A program made the position numbers and the translations under genes. The notes below the pieces were generated by a model. The model had not been told where the DNA came from. It ran no database searches and saw nothing but the letters and a program-made list of their open reading frames with translations. DNA of 64,000 nucleotides from Anaerostipes hominis (ex Lee et al. 2021) (GTDB lineage Bacteria > Bacillota > Clostridia > Lachnospirales > Lachnospiraceae), in the NCBI RefSeq assembly GCF_002270485.1, contig NZ_NQOG01000005.1, forward strand, positions 117,082 through 181,081, written 5' to 3'. Numbering within the stretch: position 1 is the first letter of the stretch; every line of letters starts with the position of its first letter. This document shows positions 8,829 through 16,719 of this stretch, piece after piece.

Positions 8829-10289
8829 ATGTACAGCAGAAAGATTAAACTTATTCGGGTACTTGTGGAGAATGAAAAGATGTCATCAGCAGAACTGATG
8901 AAAAAATTGAATGTCAGTCAACGTACACTTCGTGCAGAAATACGCGAAATTAATGGTATTTTAAAGAAAGAAAACGTATATATCCGTTCGTTTAATGTAG
9001 GTGGTTATTACATAAAGAAAGAGGATAAGCGCTTAATCCAAAAAAGTTTGGAAGAGATGATTATAGAGAGTAAGCAGATGATTTTTCCAGAAACACCGAA
9101 CGAAAGATTTCTCTTTGGATTTACATGGCTGTTTTTTCAAAAAAATCCTGTGTCTATACAGCATGCTGCCGAGAGTTTATATGTATCTAAAACGTCTATG
9201 CTTGAAACGAAAAAGCAGATTCAGGATACTATTAGATGGTATCATAACATATATCTGGAATCAGGTTCTCGAGGTATGTGGATTAGCGGAGATGAGGCTA
9301 TAAAACGTCATGTTCTGGCAGAAATTGTAAATTATTGGACGTATGGTTCTATCTTGATGGAACGTGTCATAACCTTTTTGTTCGGTCAAAAAAAATATCA
9401 ACACTATATTTCTCTTTTTAAAGCACTTCCCAAGATTCTTTTATATTATGGATATCGTTTAATTGACAAGGGAATTGAAGGGTTTGCACTTGATATTTTT
9501 CTAAGTTTAATGCGTACGGAAGAAGGATTCATATTAGATGAAAACAATTCTTATTTTGAAGTGCCATGTATAGAAAAAGTTTGTGGATTTATGAATGAAA
9601 TGGGGTATACAATCAAGGAAGAAGAAAAGCAATATCTTTACAAATGCTTACAAGCAAAGAGATTATTATATGATACGAATATGAAATGGGAATTTGATCA
9701 GGAATTTTTAGAATTGATTACAGATTTTTTAACAGTTGTTGATCAGAAATATCATACAGAATATCAGAATAATGAAGAATTAAAAGAAAAGCTTATTATT
9801 CATACGATGAAAATGTTTCAACGCCTGAAAGAGGGATATTTTGAAACAAATTCCATCCTGAAAGATATCCTTGCTAATTATGAAAGAGAAGTCAATATGG
9901 CAGATGAAATAAATACGCTCTTGCAGGAACGGTATGGTTTAACAGTAAATATACACGAGATATGTTATATTGCAGTGTATCTTAGAGCGTATTCTTGCAG
10001 AAAATTAACGGCTATTATATTGTGTGATATTGGTGAGAGTATTGCGGATAATATGGAACGCCAAATTAAAGACTATTGTGGAGAAAAAATTCATATCATA
10101 AAAAGGATGTCTCTTTCAGAATATAGAATGAATCCCATTTCGGTGGATTTACTGATAACCGGTTCACGTGTATATAATGTAATGCTACCCGAAAAGACAA
10201 AAGTTATTTATGTGGATTATCTATTAAAAGAAGAAGATTTAAAAAAAATACAGGATTATTTATTAGAAAATTCGAATATGGTCAAATAG
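8829..10289 (+). CDS. PRD-domain transcriptional regulator (BglG/MtlR-like activator)
   Basis: The 486-residue protein starts with a winged HTH (about residues 4-60, with SSAELMKKLNVSQRTLRAEI), followed by a second HTH-like segment and PTS-regulation domains. The last PRD shows conserved histidines in KLIIHTMKMFQ and VNIHEICYIAVYL. The C-terminal about 90 residues resemble a PTS EIIB-like fold (LTAIILCDIGESIADN). Such proteins are DNA-binding activators whose PRDs are phosphorylated by HPr or EIIs according to sugar flux. It lies between the GH3 and EIIA genes of the PTS operon and probably controls that operon and perhaps GH42. It lacks an obvious antiterminator RNA-binding domain. Confidence 0.85.
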   Translation: MYSRKIKLIRVLVENEKMSSAELMKKLNVSQRTLRAEIREINGILKKENVYIRSFNVGGYYIKKEDKRLIQKSLEEMIIESKQMIFPETPNERFLFGFTWLFFQKNPVSIQHAAESLYVSKTSMLETKKQIQDTIRWYHNIYLESGSRGMWISGDEAIKRHVLAEIVNYWTYGSILMERVITFLFGQKKYQHYISLFKALPKILLYYGYRLIDKGIEGFALDIFLSLMRTEEGFILDENNSYFEVPCIEKVCGFMNEMGYTIKEEEKQYLYKCLQAKRLLYDTNMKWEFDQEFLELITDFLTVVDQKYHTEYQNNEELKEKLIIHTMKMFQRLKEGYFETNSILKDILANYEREVNMADEINTLLQERYGLTVNIHEICYIAVYLRAYSCRKLTAIILCDIGESIADNMERQIKDYCGEKIHIIKRMSLSEYRMNPISVDLLITGSRVYNVMLPEKTKVIYVDYLLKEEDLKKIQDYLLENSNMVK

Positions 10290-10306
10290 ACAAGTAGGAG
10301 TAGGAA

Positions 10307-10795
10307 ATGTTGTTTTATAAGAAAAATAATAAAGTAGAAGAAAAAGAAAATGAACTAAAAGCATATATTTCTGGAAAAGTTATTTCAATCACAGAAGTAG
10401 CTGATTCAGTGTTTGCATCTAAAGTACTAGGGGATGGAATTGCAATTTTACCAGACGGAAATACAGTTTTTGCTCCTTGCGGAGGTACAATTTCTATGCT
10501 TGCTGATACAGGACATGCAGTAGGAATTACAGCAGACAATGGAGCAGAAATTTTGATTCATATTGGTCTTGATACGGTGTCGTTAAATGGAGAAGGATTT
10601 AAGATAATGACAAAACAAGAAAAAAGAGTTAAACTTGGCGATCCATTGATAAAATTTGATAAAGGATTCATTGAAAAGAAAGGTCTTGCATCAGATTGTA
10701 TTCTAGTTGTAACTAATGCGGATGCTTTTCCAAAACTTGAGTTTCAGAGTGGGATAATGGCAGATCAAGGAGAAACAGTGATTGGTACTTTTTAG
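10307..10795 (+). CDS. PTS EIIA, glucose type (Crr-like)
   Basis: This single-domain 162-residue EIIA has the active-site pair expected from E. coli EIIA-Glc His75 and His90: His70 in the GHAVGI strand and His85 in ILIHIGLDTV, the phosphorylated residue. It receives phosphate from HPr and passes it to the EIIB domain of the EIIBC at 5253. It starts at ATG 10307 behind TAGGAG, 17 bases after the regulator stop, and is the last gene of the operon. Splitting EIIA from EIIBC allows it also to serve other Glc-family permeases. Confidence 0.92.
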   Translation: MLFYKKNNKVEEKENELKAYISGKVISITEVADSVFASKVLGDGIAILPDGNTVFAPCGGTISMLADTGHAVGITADNGAEILIHIGLDTVSLNGEGFKIMTKQEKRVKLGDPLIKFDKGFIEKKGLASDCILVVTNADAFPKLEFQSGIMADQGETVIGTF

Positions 10796-10933
10796 AATAT
10801 AGTTACTATAATCCTTTTTGTTAAAGCCAAACATAACATTGACAATGAACGCCAACCCTATTGTTAGCACGTGCAAACATCGGGCTAATATTCTAGGGTT
10901 ATATAAGGCTGACAGAAATGATATTTAGATTGA

Positions 10934-10963
10934 CGGAGAATAAAATATATGTTCGATTCTCCG
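10934..10963. terminator. Hairpins at the convergent end of the PTS operon
   Basis: CGGAGAAT at 10934-10941 pairs with ATTCTCCG at 10956-10963. A second, bulged hairpin pairs 10854-10860 and 10864-10868 with 10884-10888 and 10894-10900. Neither has a strong T run, but both lie between convergent genes and probably end transcription there. No gene is seen in 10796-11043. Confidence 0.4.
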
Positions 10964-11043
10964 AGCTATTATATTTCATGATCTGTTCTTCTTTTTTAGT
11001 ATATGTAGTTTTATAAAGTCTGATGGCGGTAGTGATAAAATGC

Positions 11044-11805
11044 TCACACCAGGACCACATCGGTCATTTCCTGTATGTTGCGCAGCACGTCCCCGGGGAT
11101 ATCCCCATCGATGATCAAATGGTCGATATCATGCCAGCTTGTGTACTGGATCAGGGAAGATGCCTGGGCCTTGGAGCTGTCTGCGATCACCACATTGGTT
11201 CTGGCGTTCGGTATAATGGCCTGCTTTGTCTGGGCATCCTGAAAGTCCGATACAGCAGGTCCTTTGTGCTGTTCAAAACCATTGGTCCCTAAGAATGCAA
11301 TGTCAACCTTCAGGGAGTTGATCAGGCTGGTAGCCTGGAAGCCCTCGGCTGCCATGCTGTTTGGATTCAGCATGCCGCCGGTAAGAATCACCTTATTGTT
11401 GCTGTGAACCAAGGCATAAGCAGCCTCCAGTGAAGTGGTCACAATGGTGTAGCCGGATTTCTTGCTCAGCATTCCTGCCAGGCAGAAGATGGTGCTTCCG
11501 GAGTCCAGGAATATCACATTGCCGTCCTCAATGAACTCCATAGCCCGTTCGCACAGCTTTTCTTTCAGCGGTACCTTCTCCCTGACCCTGGACTCCCACG
11601 GCAGAGGTTTTAGTTCATAGACAGAAGTGGCCCCGCCGTGGCTTTTCTTTACCGCTCCTATTTCATTTAGATGTAGTAAATCCCGCCGGATCGTTTCTCT
11701 GGATACCTGGAACTGTTTCGCAAGCTGGCTGATCTTTACGCTCCCATTGCTGTTTAGCAGCCTTATGATTTCTTTTTGGCGTTCTGCCGCGATTAATTTT
11801 CCCAT
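11044..11805 (-). CDS. DeoR-family transcriptional regulator
   Basis: The 253-residue protein has an N-terminal DeoR helix-turn-helix (about residues 6-60, SVKISQLAKQFQVSRETIRRD) and a DeoR-C sensor domain with the GGATSVY, DSGSTIFCLAG and TGGMLNPNSMAAEG motifs. Members usually repress sugar-phosphate catabolic operons and respond to a phosphorylated sugar. It is transcribed divergently from the hxlB-dhaK-hxlA-dhaL operon, with 238 bases between start codons, and is the likely local regulator. A strong promoter for the plus-strand operon lies in that gap. The effector is unknown; a pentulose or hexulose phosphate or dihydroxyacetone phosphate would fit the neighbours. Confidence 0.9.
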   Translation of the reverse strand: MGKLIAAERQKEIIRLLNSNGSVKISQLAKQFQVSRETIRRDLLHLNEIGAVKKSHGGATSVYELKPLPWESRVREKVPLKEKLCERAMEFIEDGNVIFLDSGSTIFCLAGMLSKKSGYTIVTTSLEAAYALVHSNNKVILTGGMLNPNSMAAEGFQATSLINSLKVDIAFLGTNGFEQHKGPAVSDFQDAQTKQAIIPNARTNVVIADSSKAQASSLIQYTSWHDIDHLIIDGDIPGDVLRNIQEMTDVVLV

Positions 11806-11945
11806 GCTGTGTCTCCTTCGTAGATCAAACTATGATAAGTTTTCTTATTGAACTATTTTAGAAATAGTTTACATCATTTTAATTGCGAAGTCAAATTTAT
11901 ACAACACAAAAAACTGCAAAACTGCAAAAAAAGCAAAATATTATG

Positions 11946-11974
11946 TTGACATTGTTGGGTTGTGAATCTATAAT
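11946..11974 (+). promoter_or_regulatory. Sigma-A promoter of the hxlB-dhaK-hxlA-dhaL operon
   Basis: A consensus TTGACA at 11946-11951 and a consensus TATAAT at 11969-11974 are separated by 17 bases, about 70 bases before the hxlB ATG. Such a perfect promoter would be expected to be held down by a repressor, consistent with the adjacent DeoR gene. Confidence 0.85.
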
Positions 11975-12043
11975 GAAAGCATAAAGCAACAAAAGACCAC
12001 AATTAAAAACATATTGCCACATGTTAAGGAAAAGGAGAATATC

Positions 12044-12607
12044 ATGGAAGCAGTCAATTTAAAGATAATCACGGATGAACTGTCAAAGTTTTCAGGGATG
12101 GTCAAAGAAGAAGAAATCCAGGGTCTGGCAGATGAGATCAGGAAAGCAAACAAGATCTTCCTGGCAGGAGCAGGTCGTTCTGGACTGGCAGCAAGAGGAT
12201 TTACCAACCGTTTATTACATATGGGATTTGACGTGCACTTTGTAGGAGAGATCTCCTGTCCGCCGATCAAAGAAGGAGACCTGATCGTCCTCGGATCTGG
12301 CTCAGGAACAACGCAGAGTCTGATCGTCATGGGTGAAAAGGCAAAGAAGGTTGGAGCAAGAATCGCTACTGTGACTATGTTTCCTACACACACCATCGGA
12401 CAGATGGCAGATGTGATCGTGACAGTGCCTGGATCTACCCCGAAGAAAGCAGAAGGAGAAAAGAATCTGGCAGAATCCAATCAGCCAATGGGAAATCTGT
12501 TTGAGCAGATGAGCTGGCTGACCTATGACAGCATTATCATGAATCTCATGAGCGACCTGGGACAGACAAGCGAAGAGATGATGGGAAGACATACAAATTT
12601 AGAATAG
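12044..12607 (+). CDS. hxlB: 6-phospho-3-hexuloisomerase
   Basis: The 187-residue single SIS-domain protein has AGAGRSGLAARGF near residue 43, the GSGSGTTQSL phosphosugar loop and the C-terminal FEQMSWLTYDSIIMNL helix typical of PHI. The reaction is 3-hexulose-6-phosphate to fructose-6-phosphate, in the cytoplasm. The start is ATG 12044 behind AAAGGAG, not the in-frame TTG at 12014. It is the first gene of an operon with dhaK, hxlA and dhaL, so the partner synthase is present two genes on. PHI could run the ribulose-monophosphate pathway in either direction (formaldehyde fixation or pentose supply). Confidence 0.88.
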   Translation: MEAVNLKIITDELSKFSGMVKEEEIQGLADEIRKANKIFLAGAGRSGLAARGFTNRLLHMGFDVHFVGEISCPPIKEGDLIVLGSGSGTTQSLIVMGEKAKKVGARIATVTMFPTHTIGQMADVIVTVPGSTPKKAEGEKNLAESNQPMGNLFEQMSWLTYDSIIMNLMSDLGQTSEEMMGRHTNLE

Positions 12608-12630
12608 GAATCTAAAAAGGAGGAAGAACA

Positions 12631-13626
12631 TTGCAGAGATTTGTAAATAATCCGGATTACATTGTAGAGGATATGGTTAAAGGCTTTCTGAAGGCTCATG
12701 ACGATCTGATCGTTAAAAATGAAAAAAATGACCGCGTTGTCCAATATAAAAATGCTCCGGTAGAAGGCAAAGTCGGCCTGGTCACCGGAGGCGGAAGCGG
12801 ACATGAGCCTGCGTTCCTTGGATACGTAGGAGAAAATATGATGGATGCGGTAGCTGTCGGAGAGGTATTTTCTTCTCCGTCTGCCCAGGCATTTTATGAC
12901 GCATTTATGGCGGCAGACTCTGGAAAAGGTGTTGCCTGCCTGTTTGGGAACTATGCCGGTGACAACATGAATGTAAAAATGGCTATCCGCAAAGCAAAGA
13001 AACAGGGAGTCACTGTAAAATATGTGACAGCAACGGATGATGTGGCATCTTCTCCGAAAGAGACAAAAGAAAAACGCCACGGAATCGCAGGCGGAGTCTT
13101 TATGTGGAAGGTTGGAGGCGCTAAGGCAGCTAAGGGAGCAGACCTGGACGAAGTCATCGCTACAGCGCAAAAGGCAGTGGACAACACGAGAAGTATCTGT
13201 GTGGGACTGAGCCCGTGTGCAATCCCGGCAGTGGGCCATCCGAACTTTGACATCAAAGAGGGGGATATGGAATTCGGTATCGGCCATCACGGTGAGCCAG
13301 GGATCAATGTCCAGAAACTAAAACCAGCCAAGGAAATTGCCAATGATATGGCAAAAGCAGTCATTGATGACCTGGAGCCTGCTGACGGTGATGAAGTGGC
13401 AGTGCTTTTGTCCGGATTGGGTGCTACACCGATCATGGAACTGTATGTGCTCTACGATGAGATTGAAGCATACCTGAAAGAGCAGGGGCTTTCCATATAT
13501 AAAGTACTGATCGGTGACTATGTGACCTCACTTGATATGAATGGTGCGGCTCTTACTGTGATGAAGCTGGATGAGGAGTTAAAAGAGCTGCTTGACTATG
13601 ATGCCAAAGCGCCAGGTTTAAAATAA
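12631..13626 (+). CDS. dhaK: Dihydroxyacetone kinase subunit DhaK
   Basis: The 331-residue protein is a full-length DhaK. It has the phosphate-binding GGGSGHEPA loop near residue 53 and the substrate-linked histidine in GIGHHGEPG (His220 by position, corresponding to E. coli His218), which forms a hemiaminal with the ketone. The start is TTG 12631 after AGGAGGAAG. DhaK binds dihydroxyacetone or a similar short ketose, while DhaL supplies phosphate. It is separated from dhaL by hxlA, an unusual order. No DhaM gene is present, so the phosphate donor (PTS protein or ATP) is undetermined. A short alternative ketose such as erythrulose cannot be excluded. Confidence 0.93.
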   Translation: MQRFVNNPDYIVEDMVKGFLKAHDDLIVKNEKNDRVVQYKNAPVEGKVGLVTGGGSGHEPAFLGYVGENMMDAVAVGEVFSSPSAQAFYDAFMAADSGKGVACLFGNYAGDNMNVKMAIRKAKKQGVTVKYVTATDDVASSPKETKEKRHGIAGGVFMWKVGGAKAAKGADLDEVIATAQKAVDNTRSICVGLSPCAIPAVGHPNFDIKEGDMEFGIGHHGEPGINVQKLKPAKEIANDMAKAVIDDLEPADGDEVAVLLSGLGATPIMELYVLYDEIEAYLKEQGLSIYKVLIGDYVTSLDMNGAALTVMKLDEELKELLDYDAKAPGLK

Positions 13627-13667
13627 ATTTATAGACAATGTTAATCATTTAGGAAAGGAATCCAATT

Positions 13668-14294
13668 ATGAAATTACAGTTAGCATTAGACGAAATGCCG
13701 TTAGTAGACGCCTTGAGATTTGCAGATAAGGTAGCAGAGCACGTTGATATCATTGAGATCGGAACTCCATTTGTTATGGATGAGGGAATGCGCGGAGTGC
13801 GTGAGTTCCACCGTTTCTTCCCTGACAAGGAAATCCTTGCGGACTTAAAGATCATGGACGGAGGATACCTTGAGGCGAGTTATGCATATGAAGCTGGGGC
13901 GGCTTACGCAACCATCCTCGGAGTGTCTGACAACCTGACCATTGAAGGAGCTTTGAAGGCTGCCAGAGATTATGAAAGGAAGCTTGTGGTAGACATGATC
14001 TGCGTAGAAGACCTTCCAAGCAGGATCGCAAAGATGGAAGAGATCGGCGTTGACATACTGGCAGTACATACCGGAGCTGACCAGCAGGCAGCGGGAAGAG
14101 AACCGATTGAGGATCTCAAAGTTATGACAGAAAATGCAAAGAAAGCACAGATCGCCGTAGCCGGAGGAATCAATAGCAAAACCATTGACAAATATGTAGC
14201 ATTAAAACCGGAGATCATCATCGTGGGTTCTGCTATTGGCCATGCAGATGATCCTGTAGCGGAAGCAAAAGCAATCAAAGACGCAATGTTGTAA
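13668..14294 (+). CDS. hxlA: 3-hexulose-6-phosphate synthase
   Basis: This 208-residue member of the OMP-decarboxylase superfamily has the HPS signature: MKLQLALDE start, EIGTPFVMDEG, the DLKIMDGG metal and phosphate motif near residue 62, LAVHTGADQQ, and AVAGGI near the C-terminus. It joins formaldehyde to ribulose-5-phosphate (or the reverse). Its close relative 3-keto-L-gulonate-6-phosphate decarboxylase shares the fold, but the presence of a PHI gene in the same operon supports HPS. It sits between dhaK and dhaL, 41 bases after dhaK, with an AGGAAAGGA ribosome site. I see no methanol or formaldehyde dehydrogenase nearby to show where formaldehyde would come from. Confidence 0.88.
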   Translation: MKLQLALDEMPLVDALRFADKVAEHVDIIEIGTPFVMDEGMRGVREFHRFFPDKEILADLKIMDGGYLEASYAYEAGAAYATILGVSDNLTIEGALKAARDYERKLVVDMICVEDLPSRIAKMEEIGVDILAVHTGADQQAAGREPIEDLKVMTENAKKAQIAVAGGINSKTIDKYVALKPEIIIVGSAIGHADDPVAEAKAIKDAML

Positions 14295-14323
14295 AATAAT
14301 ATAAAAGTGATGAGGTGAGAACA

Positions 14324-14965
14324 ATGACTAGTTTTAAAAATGCCGAAGCAGGTTTGATTGTTGACCAGCTGATCAAGACCATCCAGGAACAGAGAGATTA
14401 TCTGAGTGAGATTGACGGCAAGATCGGGGATGGGGACCACGGTATCAACATGAATAAAGGCTTTACAATGTGTGAAGAAAAGTTAAGCCATATGACATAT
14501 AATCTGAGTGAAGCTTTTTCAACCCTTGGTGAGACATTGTTAGACGACATTGGAGGTTCTATGGGACCGCTGTATGGTATGCTGTTTGATGAAATGGCCA
14601 TGGCCTGCGAGGACGCAGAAGATATAGACGCAGAAGTCTTCGGTGAGATGCTGGTCAATGCGGTAGAGGGTATCCAGGAGATCAGTCCGGCAAAAGTCGG
14701 AGATAAATCAATGATTGATACCCTGGTCCCTGCCAAGGAAGCCTTTATCGCGGCAAAAGAAGAAGGAAAAGAATTTGTACAGTGTCTGGAAGCAATGAAT
14801 GATGCGGCCGAAAGGGGATGGCAGTCAACAAAGGATCTTGTGGCAAAGATAGGCCGGGCAAGCCGTCTGGGAGAGCGTTCCAGAGGTGTTCTGGACGCAG
14901 GTGCCACCAGCTGTTACTTCATTGTGACAGGGATTGGAAAAGCAGCAATCGGGCTGCTGAAATAA
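14324..14965 (+). CDS. dhaL: Dihydroxyacetone kinase subunit DhaL
   Basis: The 213-residue all-helical DhaL has the Mg-nucleotide aspartate loop GDGDHG at residues 35-40 and the DDIGGSMGPLYGMLF segment. The C-terminal SRLGERSRGVLDAGATS block is also intact. Start ATG 14324 follows TGAGGTGA; the in-frame GTG at 14315 lies within that ribosome site and is unlikely. DhaL carries the nucleotide that transfers phosphate to the ketose bound by DhaK. It is the last gene of the operon and is followed by two terminator hairpins. Confidence 0.93.
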   Translation: MTSFKNAEAGLIVDQLIKTIQEQRDYLSEIDGKIGDGDHGINMNKGFTMCEEKLSHMTYNLSEAFSTLGETLLDDIGGSMGPLYGMLFDEMAMACEDAEDIDAEVFGEMLVNAVEGIQEISPAKVGDKSMIDTLVPAKEAFIAAKEEGKEFVQCLEAMNDAAERGWQSTKDLVAKIGRASRLGERSRGVLDAGATSCYFIVTGIGKAAIGLLK

Positions 14966-15018
14966 ATCTGCCTGAAATATACAATGTGAGAGATTGAGGA
15001 ATTTCTTATTCAGGAAAG

Positions 15019-15051
15019 GCTGTCATGCCGGGAAACTGGGGACAGCTTTTT
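15019..15051 (+). terminator. Terminator after dhaL
   Basis: GCTGTC at 15019-15024 pairs with GACAGC at 15041-15046 and is followed by TTTTT. The internal bases can add partial pairing. Confidence 0.7.
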
Positions 15052-15081
15052 GCATGTGTCCCTTTTACAAGTATAAAGAAT

Positions 15082-15113
15082 TAAGAGCAGAACCGGGAAT
15101 GGTTCTGCTCTTA
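15082..15113. terminator. Bidirectional terminator between dhaL and the MaoC gene
   Basis: A perfect 13-bp stem (15082-15094 with 15101-15113) closes a 6-base loop between two convergent operons, 18 bases from the MaoC stop codon. It should serve the minus-strand operon and back up the dhaL terminator. Its flanks are not strongly T-rich. Confidence 0.65.
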
Positions 15114-15130
15114 CAAATGAAGAGGATCAT

Positions 15131-15574
15131 TTATTTTTTCTTCTCACACATTAAAAGATGTTCACAAGCCAGGACCACTCTTCCATCCTGATTGATAACT
15201 TCTAATGCCTCTGTTACCACCCCCATATCAGGATTTTTCTTATGATCCTTCTTTTCTTTAATAGTGACTTTAGTATGAATGGTGTCACCGATAAAGACGG
15301 GACCGATGAATCTCAAACGGTCATAGCCGTAGGAAAAAGCCGCAGGATTGATCACATTGGCAGTAAGTCCCACACCTATGCTGAAGGTTAATGTTCCGTG
15401 AGCAATCCTCTTTCCAAAAGCGGTTGTCTTTGCAAATTCCTTATCTAAGTGATGGGGGAAGAAATCGCCGGTCTGGCCTGCATGCATTACGATGTCAGTC
15501 TCTGTGATGGTTCTTCCGATACTTTCTCTGACACTTCCAATTTCATAATCTTCATAATAAATTGCCTGTTCCAT
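15131..15574 (-). CDS. MaoC-like (R)-specific hydratase/dehydratase
   Basis: This 147-residue hot-dog-fold protein has the hydratase-2 motif as [14 protein letters not shown] near residues 35-48, with its catalytic aspartate and histidine, followed by GKRIAHG. Such enzymes add water to, or remove it from, CoA-thioester substrates. It is the last gene of a four-gene minus-strand operon after two class III CoA-transferases, so a CoA-activated hydroxy acid is the expected substrate. Start is behind AAAGGAG, 14 bases after the CoA-transferase stop. The true acyl group is unknown; the divergent sugar-lactone genes suggest a sugar-acid-derived CoA ester. Confidence 0.88.
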   Translation of the reverse strand: MEQAIYYEDYEIGSVRESIGRTITETDIVMHAGQTGDFFPHHLDKEFAKTTAFGKRIAHGTLTFSIGVGLTANVINPAAFSYGYDRLRFIGPVFIGDTIHTKVTIKEKKDHKKNPDMGVVTEALEVINQDGRVVLACEHLLMCEKKK

Positions 15575-15588
15575 GATAAATCTCCTTT

Positions 15589-16719
15589 TTAATGAATATA
15601 AAGTTCGTTATCCTGTCCGATGGCAGGAGCTGCTTTTTTATTTGTATAGCGCTGCCGGTCAATGGTGATCGGACATCTCGTTGTATATAATTCGGTACCG
15701 TTTTTGCGGGTAATCTTTTGGATCATTTCAAGTTCCTTAAATCCGTCCAGCTGCATCAGTTCATCCCAATTCAATACATCGGCACACCAGATGTCTGCTC
15801 TTTCAAGAATAGAAAGCCAGTGAGAAGTGGTATTAGTTTTTAAGAAATCTTTTAAGATTGTTTTAATTTCATCTCTCTGATCAGACCAGGAAGAGGGATC
15901 AGTATACTGAAGTAGAGCTTTACATCCGATGAGCTCCCCTAAATAAGGGATCGGAACCATGGCCAGTGCAAGGTAGCTGTCTGCAGTCTCATAAATTCCG
16001 TATGGAGCACCGATATATGCATTGGCATTATTCACAGCGCTGCGCACAGGTTCTTCGTATCCATCATTGAGATAGGTTGTAAATACTTCAAATTGAATGT
16101 CTAAAATTGATTCCAAAAGACTTACCTGGATCAGTGATCCTTCGTTGGAATGTTCTCTCTTGATCAGTGCGGATAAAACTCCCTGCACCAGATGCTGACC
16201 GGCAAACATATCTGCAACAGAAAGGCCAAAAGGCATGGGAGCATCATTCCGATTTCCGTTCAGGAAAGGAAGGCCAGACAGCGACTGGACCAACAGATCC
16301 TGTCCGGGCTTTTGTTTCCAGGGGCCTTTACAGCCATAGCCGCTGATCTCGCCGTAAATGATCCGGGGATTTATTTTTTTTACAGAATCATAATCTAGTC
16401 CCAGTTTTTCTGTAACTCCGGGACGGAAGTTAAATAAGGTCACATCGGACTGACTGATTAAGTCCGCAAGGATACTTTTGCTCTTTTCTGCCTTCAGATC
16501 CAGTGTAATGCCGTCCTTATTTCTGTTGATTGCGTGGAAAAGAGAACTGTCCCCGTCAATCATGCAGTTGGAAATATAAAGCGTGCGACAGATATCTCCT
16601 GTTTCTGGTTTTTCCACTTTGATGACATGGGCACCCATGTCAGCAAGTCGCAAGGCAGCGGAAGGAGCGGATAAAAACTGGCTGAAATCTAATACAGTAA
16701 TGCCTTCAAGGGGCTTCAT
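15589..16719 (-). CDS. Class III (CaiB/BaiF) CoA-transferase, second copy
   Basis: The 376-residue protein has the family's interlocked-ring fold signatures: [20 protein letters not shown] near residue 98, and the catalytic Asp141 in [13 protein letters not shown]. It aligns without gaps through at least residue 143 with the preceding gene (16716-17885), so the two are tandem paralogues and may form a heteromer. Its start codon overlaps the upstream stop by 4 bases (ATGA). These enzymes move CoA between carboxylic acids. Donor and acceptor are not predictable from sequence. MaoC follows directly, suggesting the CoA ester is then hydrated or dehydrated. Confidence 0.9.
   Translation of the reverse strand: MKPLEGITVLDFSQFLSAPSAALRLADMGAHVIKVEKPETGDICRTLYISNCMIDGDSSLFHAINRNKDGITLDLKAEKSKSILADLISQSDVTLFNFRPGVTEKLGLDYDSVKKINPRIIYGEISGYGCKGPWKQKPGQDLLVQSLSGLPFLNGNRNDAPMPFGLSVADMFAGQHLVQGVLSALIKREHSNEGSLIQVSLLESILDIQFEVFTTYLNDGYEEPVRSAVNNANAYIGAPYGIYETADSYLALAMVPIPYLGELIGCKALLQYTDPSSWSDQRDEIKTILKDFLKTNTTSHWLSILERADIWCADVLNWDELMQLDGFKELEMIQKITRKNGTELYTTRCPITIDRQRYTNKKAAPAIGQDNELYIH

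Noticed and set aside
12523..13290. 255-residue open frame antisense to hxlB and dhaK
   Set aside because: It lies fully across two well-conserved genes, has a cysteine- and histidine-rich composition with no domain, and no ribosome site.
13668..14294. 3-keto-L-gulonate-6-phosphate decarboxylase
   Set aside because: The fold is shared, but motifs and the co-encoded hexuloisomerase favour 3-hexulose-6-phosphate synthase.
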